A DNA stretch of 32,291 nucleotides from Betaproteobacteria bacterium. GTDB lineage: Bacteria > Pseudomonadota > Gammaproteobacteria > Burkholderiales > SG8-39. Positions 8,307 to 18,249 of this stretch are shown here, piece after piece. The stretch lies in contig JACRAS010000216.1 in the NCBI GenBank assembly GCA_016234705.1, positions 1 through 32,291 on the forward strand. The letters run 5' to 3'. The notes below the pieces were generated by a model, which worked only from the letters and a program-made list of their open reading frames with translations, had not been told where the DNA came from and did not search any database. Numbering within the stretch: position 1 is the stretch's first letter; each line of letters opens with the position of its first letter. A program made the translations under genes and the position numbers.

Positions 8307-9143
8307 ATGTCACCTAGTTTTCAGCAGCCGCGTCTGCGCGATCCGGACGCGCTCAGGCGGGCAACCTGGGCACTGGTCGCGCTGCTGGTGCTGTGGCCGC
8401 TGTTGCTGATCGCCGAATTCAGGCCGGCCGAGCTGTTCGATGCGCGCAATCTTGAGGTGATGGGCGGGTTCGTCGCTCAGTTCTTTCCGCCGAATCTGAG
8501 CGGCGACTTTCTCGCCTTTGCCCTCAAGGCGACGCTGGAGACGCTGGCGATGGCGACCGCGGGCACGGCGCTTGCCATGCTGCTCGCGGCGCCGCTGGGC
8601 CTGGTGCTTGCGCACAGCCTGTCCATTTCGCGCATCGGCCCCGGGCCCGATCGAGGCGCGGGCGAGGCCTTGCGCGCGCTCGCGCGTATCGTGCTGCTGA
8701 TATTGCGCGGTATTCCGGAACTCGTTTGGGCTTTGCTGCTGGTGCGCGCCTTCGGGCTCGGACCGGCCGCGGGGGTGCTGGCGATTGCCCTAACCTACGG
8801 CGGTATGCTAGGCAAGGTTTATTCGGACATTCTGGAATCGGGCGACACGCGTCCGGCGCGCGTGCTGCTCGAATTCGGCAGCGGCCGCCTCATGGCGTTT
8901 TTTTACGGGCTGTTGCCGGGAGCGGGGCAGGAACTGGCCTCCTACACCATCTATCGATGGGAGTGCGCCGTGCGCGCGTCGGTGATCATGGGCTTCGTCG
9001 GGGCCGGCGGCCTCGGGCAACTGATGGATCAGTCGATGAAAATGTTGAACGGCGGCGAGGTCTCGACCATTCTGATCATATTTCTTCTGCTGGTGCTGCT
9101 GGCCGATGCGGTCAGCGTTTTCCTGAGAAAGCTGCTCGCATGA
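8307..9143 (+). CDS. ABC transporter permease (PhnE-like), first subunit
   Basis: A 278-residue inner-membrane protein with about six hydrophobic segments and a conserved block GIPELVWALLLVRAFGLGP. The region around ESGDTRPARVLLEFGSG carries the coupling-helix loop that contacts the ATPase, and a late MGFVGAGGLGQLMDQS motif is typical of PhnE-type permeases. It starts 12 bp after the ATPase gene and overlaps the next permease gene by ATGA, so the two permeases are translationally coupled and probably form a heterodimeric channel. Confidence 0.88.
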   Translation: MSPSFQQPRLRDPDALRRATWALVALLVLWPLLLIAEFRPAELFDARNLEVMGGFVAQFFPPNLSGDFLAFALKATLETLAMATAGTALAMLLAAPLGLVLAHSLSISRIGPGPDRGAGEALRALARIVLLILRGIPELVWALLLVRAFGLGPAAGVLAIALTYGGMLGKVYSDILESGDTRPARVLLEFGSGRLMAFFYGLLPGAGQELASYTIYRWECAVRASVIMGFVGAGGLGQLMDQSMKMLNGGEVSTILIIFLLLVLLADAVSVFLRKLLA

Positions 9144-9952
9144 GTGCCGCGACGTTCGCGGAGCGACGCGCGGCGCTGGGCTTTTGCCTGCAATGCTGGC
9201 TGACCCTGCTGCTGCTGGCCATCCTCGTCTGGGCCAGCTTTGCTTATCTGTCGCTGGACCTCGCGCGCCTGTTCAGGGCCGAGTCGGGTCGGGGCATGTT
9301 GCAGTTCGTCATGCGTTTTTTTCCGCCGGATACCAGCGCGGAGTTCCTGCGCAAGAGCGCCAAAGGTATGCTCGAAACCCTTGCCATATCCGCCATCGGC
9401 ACGTTGCTCGCCGCAGGCGCAGGACTGTTGCTGGCTCTGCCGGCAGCGGGCCGTCTGGGTCCTGTGCTCAAGGCGGTAACCCGCTTGCTGCTCAATGCCC
9501 TGCGTTCGGTACCGGAATTGGTCTGGGCAGCGCTGATGGTGCTGGCTGCAGGGCTGGGACCGTTCGCCGGCACGCTCGCCCTTGCGCTGCATACCTCGGG
9601 CGTGCTCGGCCGTCTATTCGCGGAAAGCCTGGAGAACGCCCCGCCCGAGCCGGCCCGGTCGCTGGGGGAAAGCGGCGCGGCACCCGGACTCGCCTTCGTC
9701 TACGGCACGCTGCCACTGGTCACGCCGCAACTTGTCGCCTACAGCCTGTACCGCTGGGAGATGAATATCCGCATGGCAACCGTGCTGGGTTTCGTCGGCG
9801 CGGGCGGGCTGGGGCAAATGCTCTACTATGAACTTTCGTTGTTGCACGAGCCGCAGGCCTCAAGCGTCATCATCGCCATGCTGGCACTGGTGGTGGTGGT
9901 GGACGTGGCAAGCGCCTGGGTGCGCCGCCGCCAGATGCCCCAGGGCGGCTGA
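9140..9952 (+). CDS. ABC transporter permease (PhnE-like), second subunit
   Basis: A 270-residue paralogue of the preceding permease with parallel motifs: SVPELVWAALMVLAAGLGP, ESLENAPPEPARSLGESG at the coupling loop, and LGFVGAGGLGQMLYYELS. The start is the ATG that overlaps the previous stop (ATGA at 9140). The frame remains open far upstream inside the previous gene, but that part is a shadow. It ends 1 bp before a GC-rich hairpin and converges on the hydrolase-OsmC gene. Confidence 0.88.
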   Translation: MSAATFAERRAALGFCLQCWLTLLLLAILVWASFAYLSLDLARLFRAESGRGMLQFVMRFFPPDTSAEFLRKSAKGMLETLAISAIGTLLAAGAGLLLALPAAGRLGPVLKAVTRLLLNALRSVPELVWAALMVLAAGLGPFAGTLALALHTSGVLGRLFAESLENAPPEPARSLGESGAAPGLAFVYGTLPLVTPQLVAYSLYRWEMNIRMATVLGFVGAGGLGQMLYYELSLLHEPQASSVIIAMLALVVVVDVASAWVRRRQMPQGG

Positions 9953-9953
9953 C

Positions 9954-9970
9954 GCCCCGGTGAGCGGGGC
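9954..9970. terminator. GC-rich hairpin between convergent genes
   Basis: GCCCCG, a 5-base loop, then CGGGGC forms a 6-bp stem in the 23-bp gap between the permease and the convergent hydrolase-OsmC gene. There is no T-run, so efficiency as an intrinsic terminator is uncertain. Its placement suggests a bidirectional stop. Confidence 0.5.
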
Positions 9971-9975
9971 CGGCG

Positions 9976-11196
9976 CTAGTCGGCGAGGCGGGTCGGGATG
10001 CTGACCTCCGAGTGCAGGGTCCGGTGCACCGGGCATTTGTTGGAAATCTCGAGCAGCTTGGCGCGCTGCTCCTCGCTGAGCGGACCTTCCAGGCGAATCA
10101 GCCTCTCGATGCGGTCGATCTTGCCTTCCCTGGTTTCGCACTCGGTGCAATCCGCCGCGTGAATCTTGTCGTGTCTTAGCTCGACAGCGGCGCGCTCGAG
10201 GGGAAAACCCTTGAGATCGGCATACATCCTGATAGTCATGGAAGTGCAGGCGCCGAGCCCCGCAAGGAGCAGGTCGTAGGGCGACAGCCCGGTATCCATG
10301 CCGCCTGCCGAGACCGGCTCGTCTGCGCGGATGACATGTTGCCCGGCCACGACGCGCTGGCTGAATTTCCCGTCGCGCGTTTCCTGTACCACCACTGTGC
10401 CGTGCACCGGCGCGGGAGCGGCATCGGCCGCGGCGCCTAGATAACGCGCCGCCCAAGAGGCGAGAATGTTGCCGGCGTAGAGCGCGTCCTCGCGCCGCGA
10501 CAGCATATGATCGGCCGGGTCGAGGGAAATGAAACTCCGCGGATGTCTGGCCGCCGAAAAAATGCGCGTCGCATTGTCGATGCCGACGACGGTATCGCGC
10601 GGCGAATGCATGACCAGCAGCGCCTTGCCCATATTGGCGACATTGTCCCCGAGCTTGCTGCCCGAGATGTCCTCCAGGAACTGTCTGCGTATGAGGAAAG
10701 GGCGACCGCCGATATCGACCTCGGCTTCGCCCTCGCGCTCGACGGCCGCCCTGTCCTTGATCAGGTGCAGCACATGGGCGGGGTCGAAAGGCGAACCTAT
10801 CGTCGCCACCGCCACCGCTTCGGGCAGTCGCCGCGCAGCGGCGAGGACCGCGCTGCCGCCCAGACTGTGGCCGACCAGGATCGCGGGCGCGCGGTAATGC
10901 CGCCGCAGGTAGTCCGCGGCGGAAACGAGATCCTCCACGTTCGAAGAAAAATTGGTGCTGGCGAAATCCCCATCGCTTCCGCCCAGACCGGTGAAATCGA
11001 AGCGCAGCACCGCGATACCGCGCTCGGCCAGCGCCGCGCTGACATAGGCTATGGCCTTGGTTTCCTTGGAGCAGGTGAAGCAATGCGCGAACAGGGCGTA
11101 CGCAATCGGCACCGACGCCGGCGGCAAGTCGAGGCGCGCGGCGAGCTTGGCGCCGCTTGCGCCGGGAAAGGATAGTGAAAGTGTCTGGCCTGGCAT
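9976..11196 (-). CDS. Bifunctional alpha/beta hydrolase - OsmC family protein
   Basis: A 406-residue two-domain fusion. Residues 1-250 are an alpha/beta hydrolase with nucleophile elbow VGHSLGG (S111), LRFDFTGLGGSDG before it, an acidic residue in LLVMHSPRDTVVG and a histidine in SLDPADHML. Residues 270-406 are an OsmC/YhfA domain with LLAGLGACTSMTIRMYA and KCPVHRTL, the two cysteines that reduce organic hydroperoxides. This fusion is a known architecture, usually of uncertain substrate. The ATG has GAGGAG five bases upstream. It lies convergent to the transporter. Confidence 0.92.
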   Translation of the reverse strand: MPGQTLSLSFPGASGAKLAARLDLPPASVPIAYALFAHCFTCSKETKAIAYVSAALAERGIAVLRFDFTGLGGSDGDFASTNFSSNVEDLVSAADYLRRHYRAPAILVGHSLGGSAVLAAARRLPEAVAVATIGSPFDPAHVLHLIKDRAAVEREGEAEVDIGGRPFLIRRQFLEDISGSKLGDNVANMGKALLVMHSPRDTVVGIDNATRIFSAARHPRSFISLDPADHMLSRREDALYAGNILASWAARYLGAAADAAPAPVHGTVVVQETRDGKFSQRVVAGQHVIRADEPVSAGGMDTGLSPYDLLLAGLGACTSMTIRMYADLKGFPLERAAVELRHDKIHAADCTECETREGKIDRIERLIRLEGPLSEEQRAKLLEISNKCPVHRTLHSEVSIPTRLAD

Positions 11197-11366
11197 GGAG
11201 GCTCCTCGCGGACAGGTTAAAGGGCGTCGCTTCGGGGACGAACGGCTAGGCTACCGCGTGGCATAGCACACCGTGAATACCTAGTCGCCATATCGGGTTA
11301 AGTCGCCTCCAGTCTAACAGATCAAAAAACCCCGCTACTCACCTTGGTACACCGGCAGAGGGCAAG

Positions 11367-12317
11367 TTACGGCGAACGATGCTCCCCGGCACGGAACACC
11401 GCGGTCTTCGGGTTGAACGCGTACCACGCAAACCAGTAGCCAACCACCGCCGGAAGCTGCTGCCCGTCCGCCGTGTGCGCGGTGGCGCGTGACGCTTGGC
11501 GGTCGAAGCGGATGGTCAGCGCAGTGTTGCCGAACCGGTCCGACACCACACCGGCCGTCTTGCCCAGTTCGACGAAGGGATAAGCCTTGGTCTGTTCGCC
11601 GATCCTGACACCGAGAACGCGCTCCTTTGGGTGATAGCCGGCGGCGCGGAACGCCACGGGGAACATGATATCTTCGCTGCTTTCGTAGCCGGCGTAAGGG
11701 TCGCGCGCGTAGGGGCGCGGCTGCTCGGTATTGAGTGAGAGCACTTCGGTCGCCGAGTGGCTCTTGCGCCAGTCGGCCCAAGTGGTATGGGTCAGCGGCA
11801 GCAGCGTCAGACGTTGCCCCTTCATCGGGCCACTGATCGCCTGCGCTAGCAGTTGCGACCACAGTGACTGGGTCTGTCGGTCATACAGCAGCACGTCGCT
11901 GTTGTAGAGCAGGCCGGAGACGCCGAAGCTCAGCGCGCGGCCGTCGATCCGGGCGTCAAACGCGACGCCGGTCCCGCACAGCGGACAGAAGGTTACAACC
12001 ACCGCATCCTTGTCGAAACGGTCGTTGACCACTTCGTGCCAGTTGAGAATGCGCACCGGATAAGCGCGCGCGATGCCGTTGCGGACCATACCGAGAACGG
12101 TGTCATCGTCGTGCAGGAAAGTCGCAAGCGCGGCTTTGGTGAAGTCCGGCTTGTCGATGGCCGGAATGCCGTCCTTGGCCGGTCCGCCGAAGTGGATCTG
12201 CTCGCTTGGAATCAGCGAGCCGTTCAGGTCGAAGCCATTCATCTCCTGCGCAAGGAGGGTGGCGGGCGCGCCGGTTGCGAGGAGCGCGAAACAAAAAAGA
12301 AATTGTCGGAATCTCAT
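11367..12317 (-). CDS. DUF3179 domain-containing secreted protein
   Basis: A 316-residue protein with a Sec signal peptide (cleavage after LLAQ, about residue 24). The DUF3179 landmarks are clear: PAIDKPDF, GMVRNGIARAYPVRILNWHEVVND, VVTFCPLCGTGVAFD with the CPLC pair, VSGLLYNSDVLLYDRQTQSLWSQL, and a C-terminal YWFAWYAFNPKT. The biochemical role of the family is unknown to me; the conserved CPLC suggests metal or redox chemistry in the periplasm. GGAGG lies four bases before the ATG. A copy of the shared sigma-type promoter element is 35 bp upstream (12353-12381). Confidence 0.9.
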   Translation of the reverse strand: MRFRQFLFCFALLATGAPATLLAQEMNGFDLNGSLIPSEQIHFGGPAKDGIPAIDKPDFTKAALATFLHDDDTVLGMVRNGIARAYPVRILNWHEVVNDRFDKDAVVVTFCPLCGTGVAFDARIDGRALSFGVSGLLYNSDVLLYDRQTQSLWSQLLAQAISGPMKGQRLTLLPLTHTTWADWRKSHSATEVLSLNTEQPRPYARDPYAGYESSEDIMFPVAFRAAGYHPKERVLGVRIGEQTKAYPFVELGKTAGVVSDRFGNTALTIRFDRQASRATAHTADGQQLPAVVGYWFAWYAFNPKTAVFRAGEHRSP

Positions 12318-12352
12318 TGGGCCTCCAGAGACGTTACTTGGGAACAGGCTCT

Positions 12353-12381
12353 TAGTCGCGTCGGGGAGGTGGATTCTTACG
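12353..12381 (-). promoter_or_regulatory. Candidate ECF-sigma promoter P4 (DUF3179 gene)
   Basis: On the minus strand CGTAAGA (12381-12375), 16 nt, then CGACTA (12358-12353). This is the same element as at 23091 and 28034, with a C for the first T. It lies 35 bp upstream of the DUF3179 start codon, a normal promoter-to-gene distance. Confidence 0.6.
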
Positions 12382-12392
12382 CTGCTTGCTCA

Positions 12393-12420
12393 TGTAAGAA
12401 AGCGAGAGTTGGCGCGACTA
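12393..12420 (+). promoter_or_regulatory. Candidate ECF-sigma promoter P5, pointing into the mer operon 3' end
   Basis: TGTAAGA (12393-12399), 15 nt, CGACTA (12415-12420), divergent to P4. The two elements form an imperfect inverted repeat with TTAGTCGCG and CGCGACTAA at the outer ends. No plus-strand gene follows; 130 bp downstream lies the end of merA on the opposite strand. P5 may be an orphan left after the mer genes inserted, or could drive an antisense transcript. Confidence 0.4.
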
Positions 12421-12551
12421 AAGAAGCATTCGGGCACATTGCCGGAACTTGCGGGTGCCATTGCGCCTGCTGCGCCGGGCGGGCGCGCGCGTACCGGCGC
12501 AAAGCTGGTGTCCGATTACCGGTTCATTCTCAACTGCTCGTATGGTTTCGC

Positions 12552-14078
<1,527 letters not shown>

Positions 14079-14357
14079 TTATCGCTTTACCGTGGCGGGA
14101 TAGCCGGCGTTCGTGGTTGCTTTCGTCAGCGCTTCGACGCTGGTCCTGGCGTCGTCATAGCTCACAACTGCTTGTCGTTTATCGAAGTCCACGTCGACTT
14201 TGGTGACGCCATCGACCTTGACCAGCGCTTTCTTAACGGTGATCGGGCACACCGGGCAATCCATGCCGGGCACCGACAGCGTGACCGTTTTCGTGGCAGC
14301 CCAAACGGGCGAACTGAGGGTGGCGGCTAGAGCGACGACAGTGGCGAGTTTTTTCAT
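14079..14357 (-). CDS. merP: Periplasmic mercury-binding protein MerP
   Basis: A 92-residue protein (TAA at 14079). A signal peptide ends in SPVWAA (about residue 21). The mature domain is an HMA fold with the mercury-binding motif GMDCPVC (normally GMTCxxC), then PITVKKALVKVDGV and a C-terminal NAGYPATVK. It passes Hg(II) to MerT. Ribosome site AAGGAG lies just upstream of the ATG. It lies between merT and merA in the usual order. Confidence 0.95.
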   Translation of the reverse strand: MKKLATVVALAATLSSPVWAATKTVTLSVPGMDCPVCPITVKKALVKVDGVTKVDVDFDKRQAVVSYDDARTSVEALTKATTNAGYPATVKR

Positions 14358-14371
14358 GATGGGCTCCTTGG

Positions 14372-14722
14372 TTAGTAGAACAGCGGTGCGATGTAGGGGA
14401 AGGCCAGCGCGACCACCACCAGGGCGGCCACCAGCCAGAACAGGACCTTGTAGGTAGATCTGACTTGCGCAATCGCGCAGACCTCGCCCGGTTTGCACGC
14501 CGTGGCGGGGTGGAAGATGCGCCGGTACGCGAAGAACAGCGCGACCAGCGCCGCGCCGATGAAGATCGGGCGGTACGGTTCTAGTACCGTCAAGTTGCCG
14601 ATCCAGGCGCCGCTGAAGCCGAGCGCAATCAGTACCAGCGGACCGAGGCAGCAGGTCGAGGCCAGGATCGCGGCGAGGCCGCCGGCTGCCAGTGCGCCGC
14701 GTCCATTTTGCTGTTCAGGCAT
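14372..14722 (-). CDS. merT: Mercuric ion transporter MerT
   Basis: A 116-residue inner-membrane protein with three transmembrane helices. The first helix carries the essential cysteine pair (LASTCCLGPLVLIALG) and the cytoplasmic loop carries the second pair (ACKPGEVC). It imports Hg(II) received from MerP for reduction by MerA. The start at 14722 is set by AAGGAG seven bases upstream; the frame is open 22 codons further, but that lies in the mer promoter. Confidence 0.95.
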   Translation of the reverse strand: MPEQQNGRGALAAGGLAAILASTCCLGPLVLIALGFSGAWIGNLTVLEPYRPIFIGAALVALFFAYRRIFHPATACKPGEVCAIAQVRSTYKVLFWLVAALVVVALAFPYIAPLFY

Positions 14723-14757
14723 GAATTTCTCCTTCCGGGTATTCGACCAATGGTGTA

Positions 14758-14788
14758 ACGTTACTTCCGTAGTCAAGTACGGAGTCAA
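14758..14788 (-). promoter_or_regulatory. merT promoter and MerR operator
   Basis: Reading on the minus strand: -35 TTGACT (14788-14783), a 19-bp spacer and -10 TAACGT (14763-14758). The spacer holds the MerR dyad, ACTCCGTA and TACGGAAGT around a short centre. The over-long 19-bp spacer is the hallmark of MerR activation by DNA untwisting. The merR start codon is only 6 bp beyond the -35, so MerR also occludes its own promoter. Confidence 0.9.
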
Positions 14789-14793
14789 GCATT

Positions 14794-15213
14794 ATGTTGA
14801 AACTACTTCCGAAGAGCGGGATCACGGTCGGCCAGCTTGCCCGGGCCGCGGCGGTGAACGTCGAAACTGTGCGCTATTACCAGCGCATCGGACTGCTGTC
14901 CTTGCCGGGCCGGGATTACGGCAGTATCCGGCGGTATTTGGCGGATGATCTAAAACGCATTCGCTTTATCAAGCGGGCACAGAAATTAGGGTTCTCGCTG
15001 GAGGAGGTCGCCTTGCTCTTGGGGCTATCGGACGGAAAGCACTGTGCCGAGACCAGGGTGCTGGCGCAGAAAAAACTCGCCGTGGTCGAGGAGAAAATAG
15101 CCGACCTGGAGGCCATTCAGAAAGCGCTGAAGGGCCTGGTTGCAAAGTGTTCAAGGGGCAGCCGAGGCTGCGGGTGCCCGGTTATCGATGCCTTGATCGA
15201 GGACGAGTCGTAA
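14794..15213 (+). CDS. merR: Mercury-responsive regulator MerR
   Basis: A 139-residue MerR-family activator/repressor. The N-terminal winged helix-turn-helix (ITVGQLARAAAVNVETVRYYQR) is followed by the dimerisation helix and the mercury-binding cysteines C84 (KHCAETR), C119 and C128 (KCSRGSRGCGCP), matching the three-cysteine pattern of Tn501/Tn21 MerR; C126 is an extra cysteine in the same loop. The ATG has GGAG nine bases upstream. It is divergent from merT across the shared operator. Confidence 0.95.
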   Translation: MLKLLPKSGITVGQLARAAAVNVETVRYYQRIGLLSLPGRDYGSIRRYLADDLKRIRFIKRAQKLGFSLEEVALLLGLSDGKHCAETRVLAQKKLAVVEEKIADLEAIQKALKGLVAKCSRGSRGCGCPVIDALIEDES

Positions 15214-15325
15214 CAGGATGCCTTTGGAGCGTCCGTATCTCTTCGGACCAGTGCCCACTCGCCGCAAACGCGCCACGGCTCGGCGCCGAGGATTTACCGC
15301 GCAAGACTCCCCGTCTAAAAAGTGC

Positions 15326-15356
15326 TTGACTTTGGAGTTAGCTCCAAGGTTTAGAC
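15326..15356 (+). promoter_or_regulatory. MerR-family-type promoter for the metal ATPase module
   Basis: -35 TTGACT (15326-15331), a 19-bp spacer and -10 TTAGAC (15351-15356). The spacer contains a dyad TTGGAG / CTCCAA (15332-15347). Spacing and dyad placement match CueR/PbrR/ZntR-type operators, and the arm sequence differs from the mer operator, so the second MerR-family protein at 18250 is the likely partner. The HMA gene starts 65 bp downstream. Confidence 0.8.
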
Positions 15357-15420
15357 TCCAATCAAGTTCCAGCTTTCGGCTGATCGGATTGTCCGGTCAG
15401 AACCCAACAGGAGTATGGCG

Positions 15421-15642
15421 ATGAACAGTGTCGTATTGAAGGTTGAAGGCATGCACTGCGACGGTTGCGCTGCGACGATACAGGCGCTGATCGAGAGAAA
15501 CGGCGGCGTCCGGAAAGCGGCGGTGTCGTTTAAGGAAGGCGAAGCCCGGGTGCTTTACGATGCACAAAGCGTCACCGAAGAGCAATTGACGGCGACGATC
15601 GAAAAAGGCGGTTTTCGCGTCGCCGGCCACAGCGATGGTTGA
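15421..15642 (+). CDS. Heavy-metal-associated (HMA) domain chaperone
   Basis: A 73-residue single-domain CopZ/HMA-like protein with the metal site GMHCDGCAATIQALIE and the beta-alpha-beta pattern through AAVSFKEGEARVLYD and a C-terminal IEKGGFRVAG. No signal peptide is seen, so it is probably a cytoplasmic chaperone for the ATPase that follows. The ATG at 15421 has AGGAG seven bases upstream; the earlier ATG at 15415 is too close to that site. Confidence 0.9.
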   Translation: MNSVVLKVEGMHCDGCAATIQALIERNGGVRKAAVSFKEGEARVLYDAQSVTEEQLTATIEKGGFRVAGHSDG

Positions 15643-15695
15643 GACCGATTGGCATCGTCATATCACGATGCGCGCTGCAGAAACAGGGTGAGAAC

Positions 15696-18191
15696 ATGAG
15701 TAATCTCGCTGCCCTTGAATCCAGTGCCCGCTACTGGAGTGAAGAACCGTCGAGTCGTCCCGATCGGGCGCGTATCCGCGCCCGCATCGGCGGACTGCAT
15801 TGCTCCTTGTGCACGGGAACAATCGAGAAGGCACTCGGGAAGCGTCCCGGTGTTGAAAAGGTCGCGGTGAGCCTGACTCACGAGCAGGCGCTCATCGAGT
15901 ATGACCCGAAGATTGCGCGTCCCGAAGCGCTGCTGCAAACGCTCAGAGACATCGGCTATACTATTTCCGATCCGCGCAAGCTGCGGCCGTTCGAAGAGGA
16001 AGAGGCGGCGCTGGTACACGAGGGGCGCCGCTTCATCGCGGCCATCGGCTTCAGCCTGGCTGCGATTGCGCTGGTGGCAAACCCGGCCGGGTTCTGGTCG
16101 GCGCTGCTCGCACTGATCGTCTTCGCAAGCCTGCTCGCGCTATTCTTCGTGGTTCTGACTCCCCGTGGGCTCGGCACCGCGATTACCGGGACAGTTGGTT
16201 TATGTCTGCTGGGGGCTGCTTTGTACTACGCGCGGTCTCACGGCTGGCTAGCGTCGGCAACGCCATGGATTACGGGAGCCTTCGCGCTGATCATGGTCTT
16301 TGGCCTCGCCAATCACATCCTGATGATGGCAATTCAGGCACTGAAACGAGGAATTCTAAATCAGCATGTGTTGCTCGAGATCGGCGCTTTCGCCGGCATC
16401 GCCGGTGGCCTCATCGGTCTCGCCTTGCAACCCGTGGGTTATCCGACCGCGTCATTTTTTGCCGTCTCTGTGATGGTGGTTACCTACCATGTTTTCTCGG
16501 AGTGGCTGTCGCTGATCGTCAAAACAAGAAGCTCGCAGGCCGTCAAAAAGCTCCTGGACCTGCAGCCCCAGACTGCGCGAGTGGTGCGTGGTGAGCGGGA
16601 GGAGGAAATTCCGATTGAACAAGTAAAGGTAGCGGACAGCGTGCGGATTCGACCCGGCGAGCGCATTCCCGTGGACGGAGAGGTTGTCAGCGGTCATTCG
16701 GCAGTCGATGAATCCTTGGTGAGTGGGGAGCCGATACCCGTCGAAAAAGCCCAAGGCAGCAAAGTGGTCGGCGGCTCGATGAATCGCATCGGAACCCTGC
16801 TGGTGCGTGTCACTGCAATCGGTGACGAGAGCTTCCTGCAGCAAGTCATTCGCCACGTCGAGGACGCGCGTGCCTTGAAACCGGGACTTCTGCACCTGGT
16901 CGATCGCGTGCTGCGGGTCTACACGCCGACCGTGCTTGCGATTGCGATCCTCGCGGTGGTCGGTTGGGTCATCGGTTCGTGGCTTATGACCGGACAGGTC
17001 GACATCGAGCGCGCAGTGTTCGCGGGATTGAGCGTGCTTGTCATGGGCTACCCGTGCGCAGTCGGAATTTCGGCGCCGCTTTCGATCGTGCGTGGCGCGG
17101 GCGAAGCGGCGGAACGCGGGATTCTGATGCGCACCGGTGAAGCGTTTCAAGCTTATCGGCTGGTCAAGTATGTCGTATTGGACAAGACGGGCACACTGAC
17201 GGAAGGGCAGCCGCTCGTGCAGGAAATCTTGAGCCTGGGCGCATCCGAAGAGGAATTGCTGGGCATTGCGGCCGCAGCGGAAACATCCTCGGAGCATCCC
17301 CTGGCTCAGGCGATCGTAAACACCGCGTTTGAGCGCAAGGTGACGCCGGTTGAGGTAACGGGCTTTGCGGCAGTTCCAGGCCGCGGCGTAAGAGCTCGAA
17401 TCGAGGGCGCCGCCATTCTGGTTGGAAGTCCGAGGTTTTTGGAGGAAGAAGGCGTCGAATTGGGTTCTCTTCCTTCCCGTATTCAGGAATCGGAGGAACT
17501 CGGGCGCACCGTGATCGCGGTCGCACGCAACGGCAACGCACTCGGCATCATCGCGCTCGGCGACCGCCTGCGGGTCGACGCAGAGAAAACCGTTGCCGCG
17601 CTTCGCAAAGCCGGCATCAAGCCCATTCTGCTCACCGGCGACAACGAACGTGCCGCTAACCGCGTAGCTCGCGAGGCGGGCATCGACGAAGCGTATGCGG
17701 GTGTGCTGCCTGACGCAAAAGCAAAAATCATCCGCCGGCTACAGCAGGGAGGCAAAGTTGCGATGGTGGGCGACGGCATCAATGACGCACCTGCGCTGAT
17801 GCAGGCGGACGTGGGGATCGCGATGGGGGGCGGCACCGATATCGCGATCGAGTCAGCCGACATCATCATCCTCGGCAACCGCCTCGAATCGATTCTCGTT
17901 GCCCGCGACATCAGTCGCCGCGGTTATCGCAAGATGGTGCAAAACGTAGTGCTCGCGTTTTGCTTTAACGGCATCGGCATCCCGATCGCCGCGACGGGCC
18001 TGATCTACCCGGTGTGGGCAATGGCCGCGATGGCCGGCAGCGTTACGGCCATATTCTTCAACTCGCTGTGGGGAAAGGCGTCTTTGTTTTTCAATGCCGT
18101 GCGCGGCGTGGGCGGCTCTCCCCCAAGCTCTGTCACGGATAAAGGCGGGAAATTTGCTAAATCGATAGGCGTGCTCGAAGCAAGGCGCTGA
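15696..18191 (+). CDS. Heavy-metal P1B-type ATPase with a YPC membrane motif
   Basis: An 831-residue P1B ATPase. An N-terminal HMA domain has C36 and C39 (GLHCSLCTGTIEKAL). Membrane helices follow, then the actuator SGEP motif, DKTGT with phosphorylated D496, SSEHPLA in the nucleotide domain, and GDGINDAP. The metal-site helix reads VMGYPCAVGISAP (Y452-P453-C454), where Cu and Zn/Cd/Pb pumps have CPC. The last helices read FCFNGIGIPIAA and AMAGSVTAIFFN, unlike the YN and MxxSS signatures of Cu(I) pumps. Substrate is therefore unclear. The ATG at 15696 begins the conserved part; the frame runs 19 codons further upstream and overlaps the chaperone gene. Confidence 0.93.
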   Translation: MSNLAALESSARYWSEEPSSRPDRARIRARIGGLHCSLCTGTIEKALGKRPGVEKVAVSLTHEQALIEYDPKIARPEALLQTLRDIGYTISDPRKLRPFEEEEAALVHEGRRFIAAIGFSLAAIALVANPAGFWSALLALIVFASLLALFFVVLTPRGLGTAITGTVGLCLLGAALYYARSHGWLASATPWITGAFALIMVFGLANHILMMAIQALKRGILNQHVLLEIGAFAGIAGGLIGLALQPVGYPTASFFAVSVMVVTYHVFSEWLSLIVKTRSSQAVKKLLDLQPQTARVVRGEREEEIPIEQVKVADSVRIRPGERIPVDGEVVSGHSAVDESLVSGEPIPVEKAQGSKVVGGSMNRIGTLLVRVTAIGDESFLQQVIRHVEDARALKPGLLHLVDRVLRVYTPTVLAIAILAVVGWVIGSWLMTGQVDIERAVFAGLSVLVMGYPCAVGISAPLSIVRGAGEAAERGILMRTGEAFQAYRLVKYVVLDKTGTLTEGQPLVQEILSLGASEEELLGIAAAAETSSEHPLAQAIVNTAFERKVTPVEVTGFAAVPGRGVRARIEGAAILVGSPRFLEEEGVELGSLPSRIQESEELGRTVIAVARNGNALGIIALGDRLRVDAEKTVAALRKAGIKPILLTGDNERAANRVAREAGIDEAYAGVLPDAKAKIIRRLQQGGKVAMVGDGINDAPALMQADVGIAMGGGTDIAIESADIIILGNRLESILVARDISRRGYRKMVQNVVLAFCFNGIGIPIAATGLIYPVWAMAAMAGSVTAIFFNSLWGKASLFFNAVRGVGGSPPSSVTDKGGKFAKSIGVLEARR

Positions 18192-18249
18192 GCTCGTGAA
18201 ATCACCGTCAACTGGCATGCATCCAGGCAAACCTCAATCGGAGGCGGTT

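Noticed and set aside
6526..9952. Operon as a standard phosphonate transporter
   Set aside because: The binding protein is closer to the family labelled putative selenate transport, and no C-P lyase or phosphonatase genes are nearby. Phosphonate use is not excluded.
9860..11083. Alternative minus frame of about 407 codons within the hydrolase-OsmC gene
   Set aside because: The frame starting at 11196 contains the full alpha/beta hydrolase and OsmC motifs; the other frame is only arginine- and glycine-rich.
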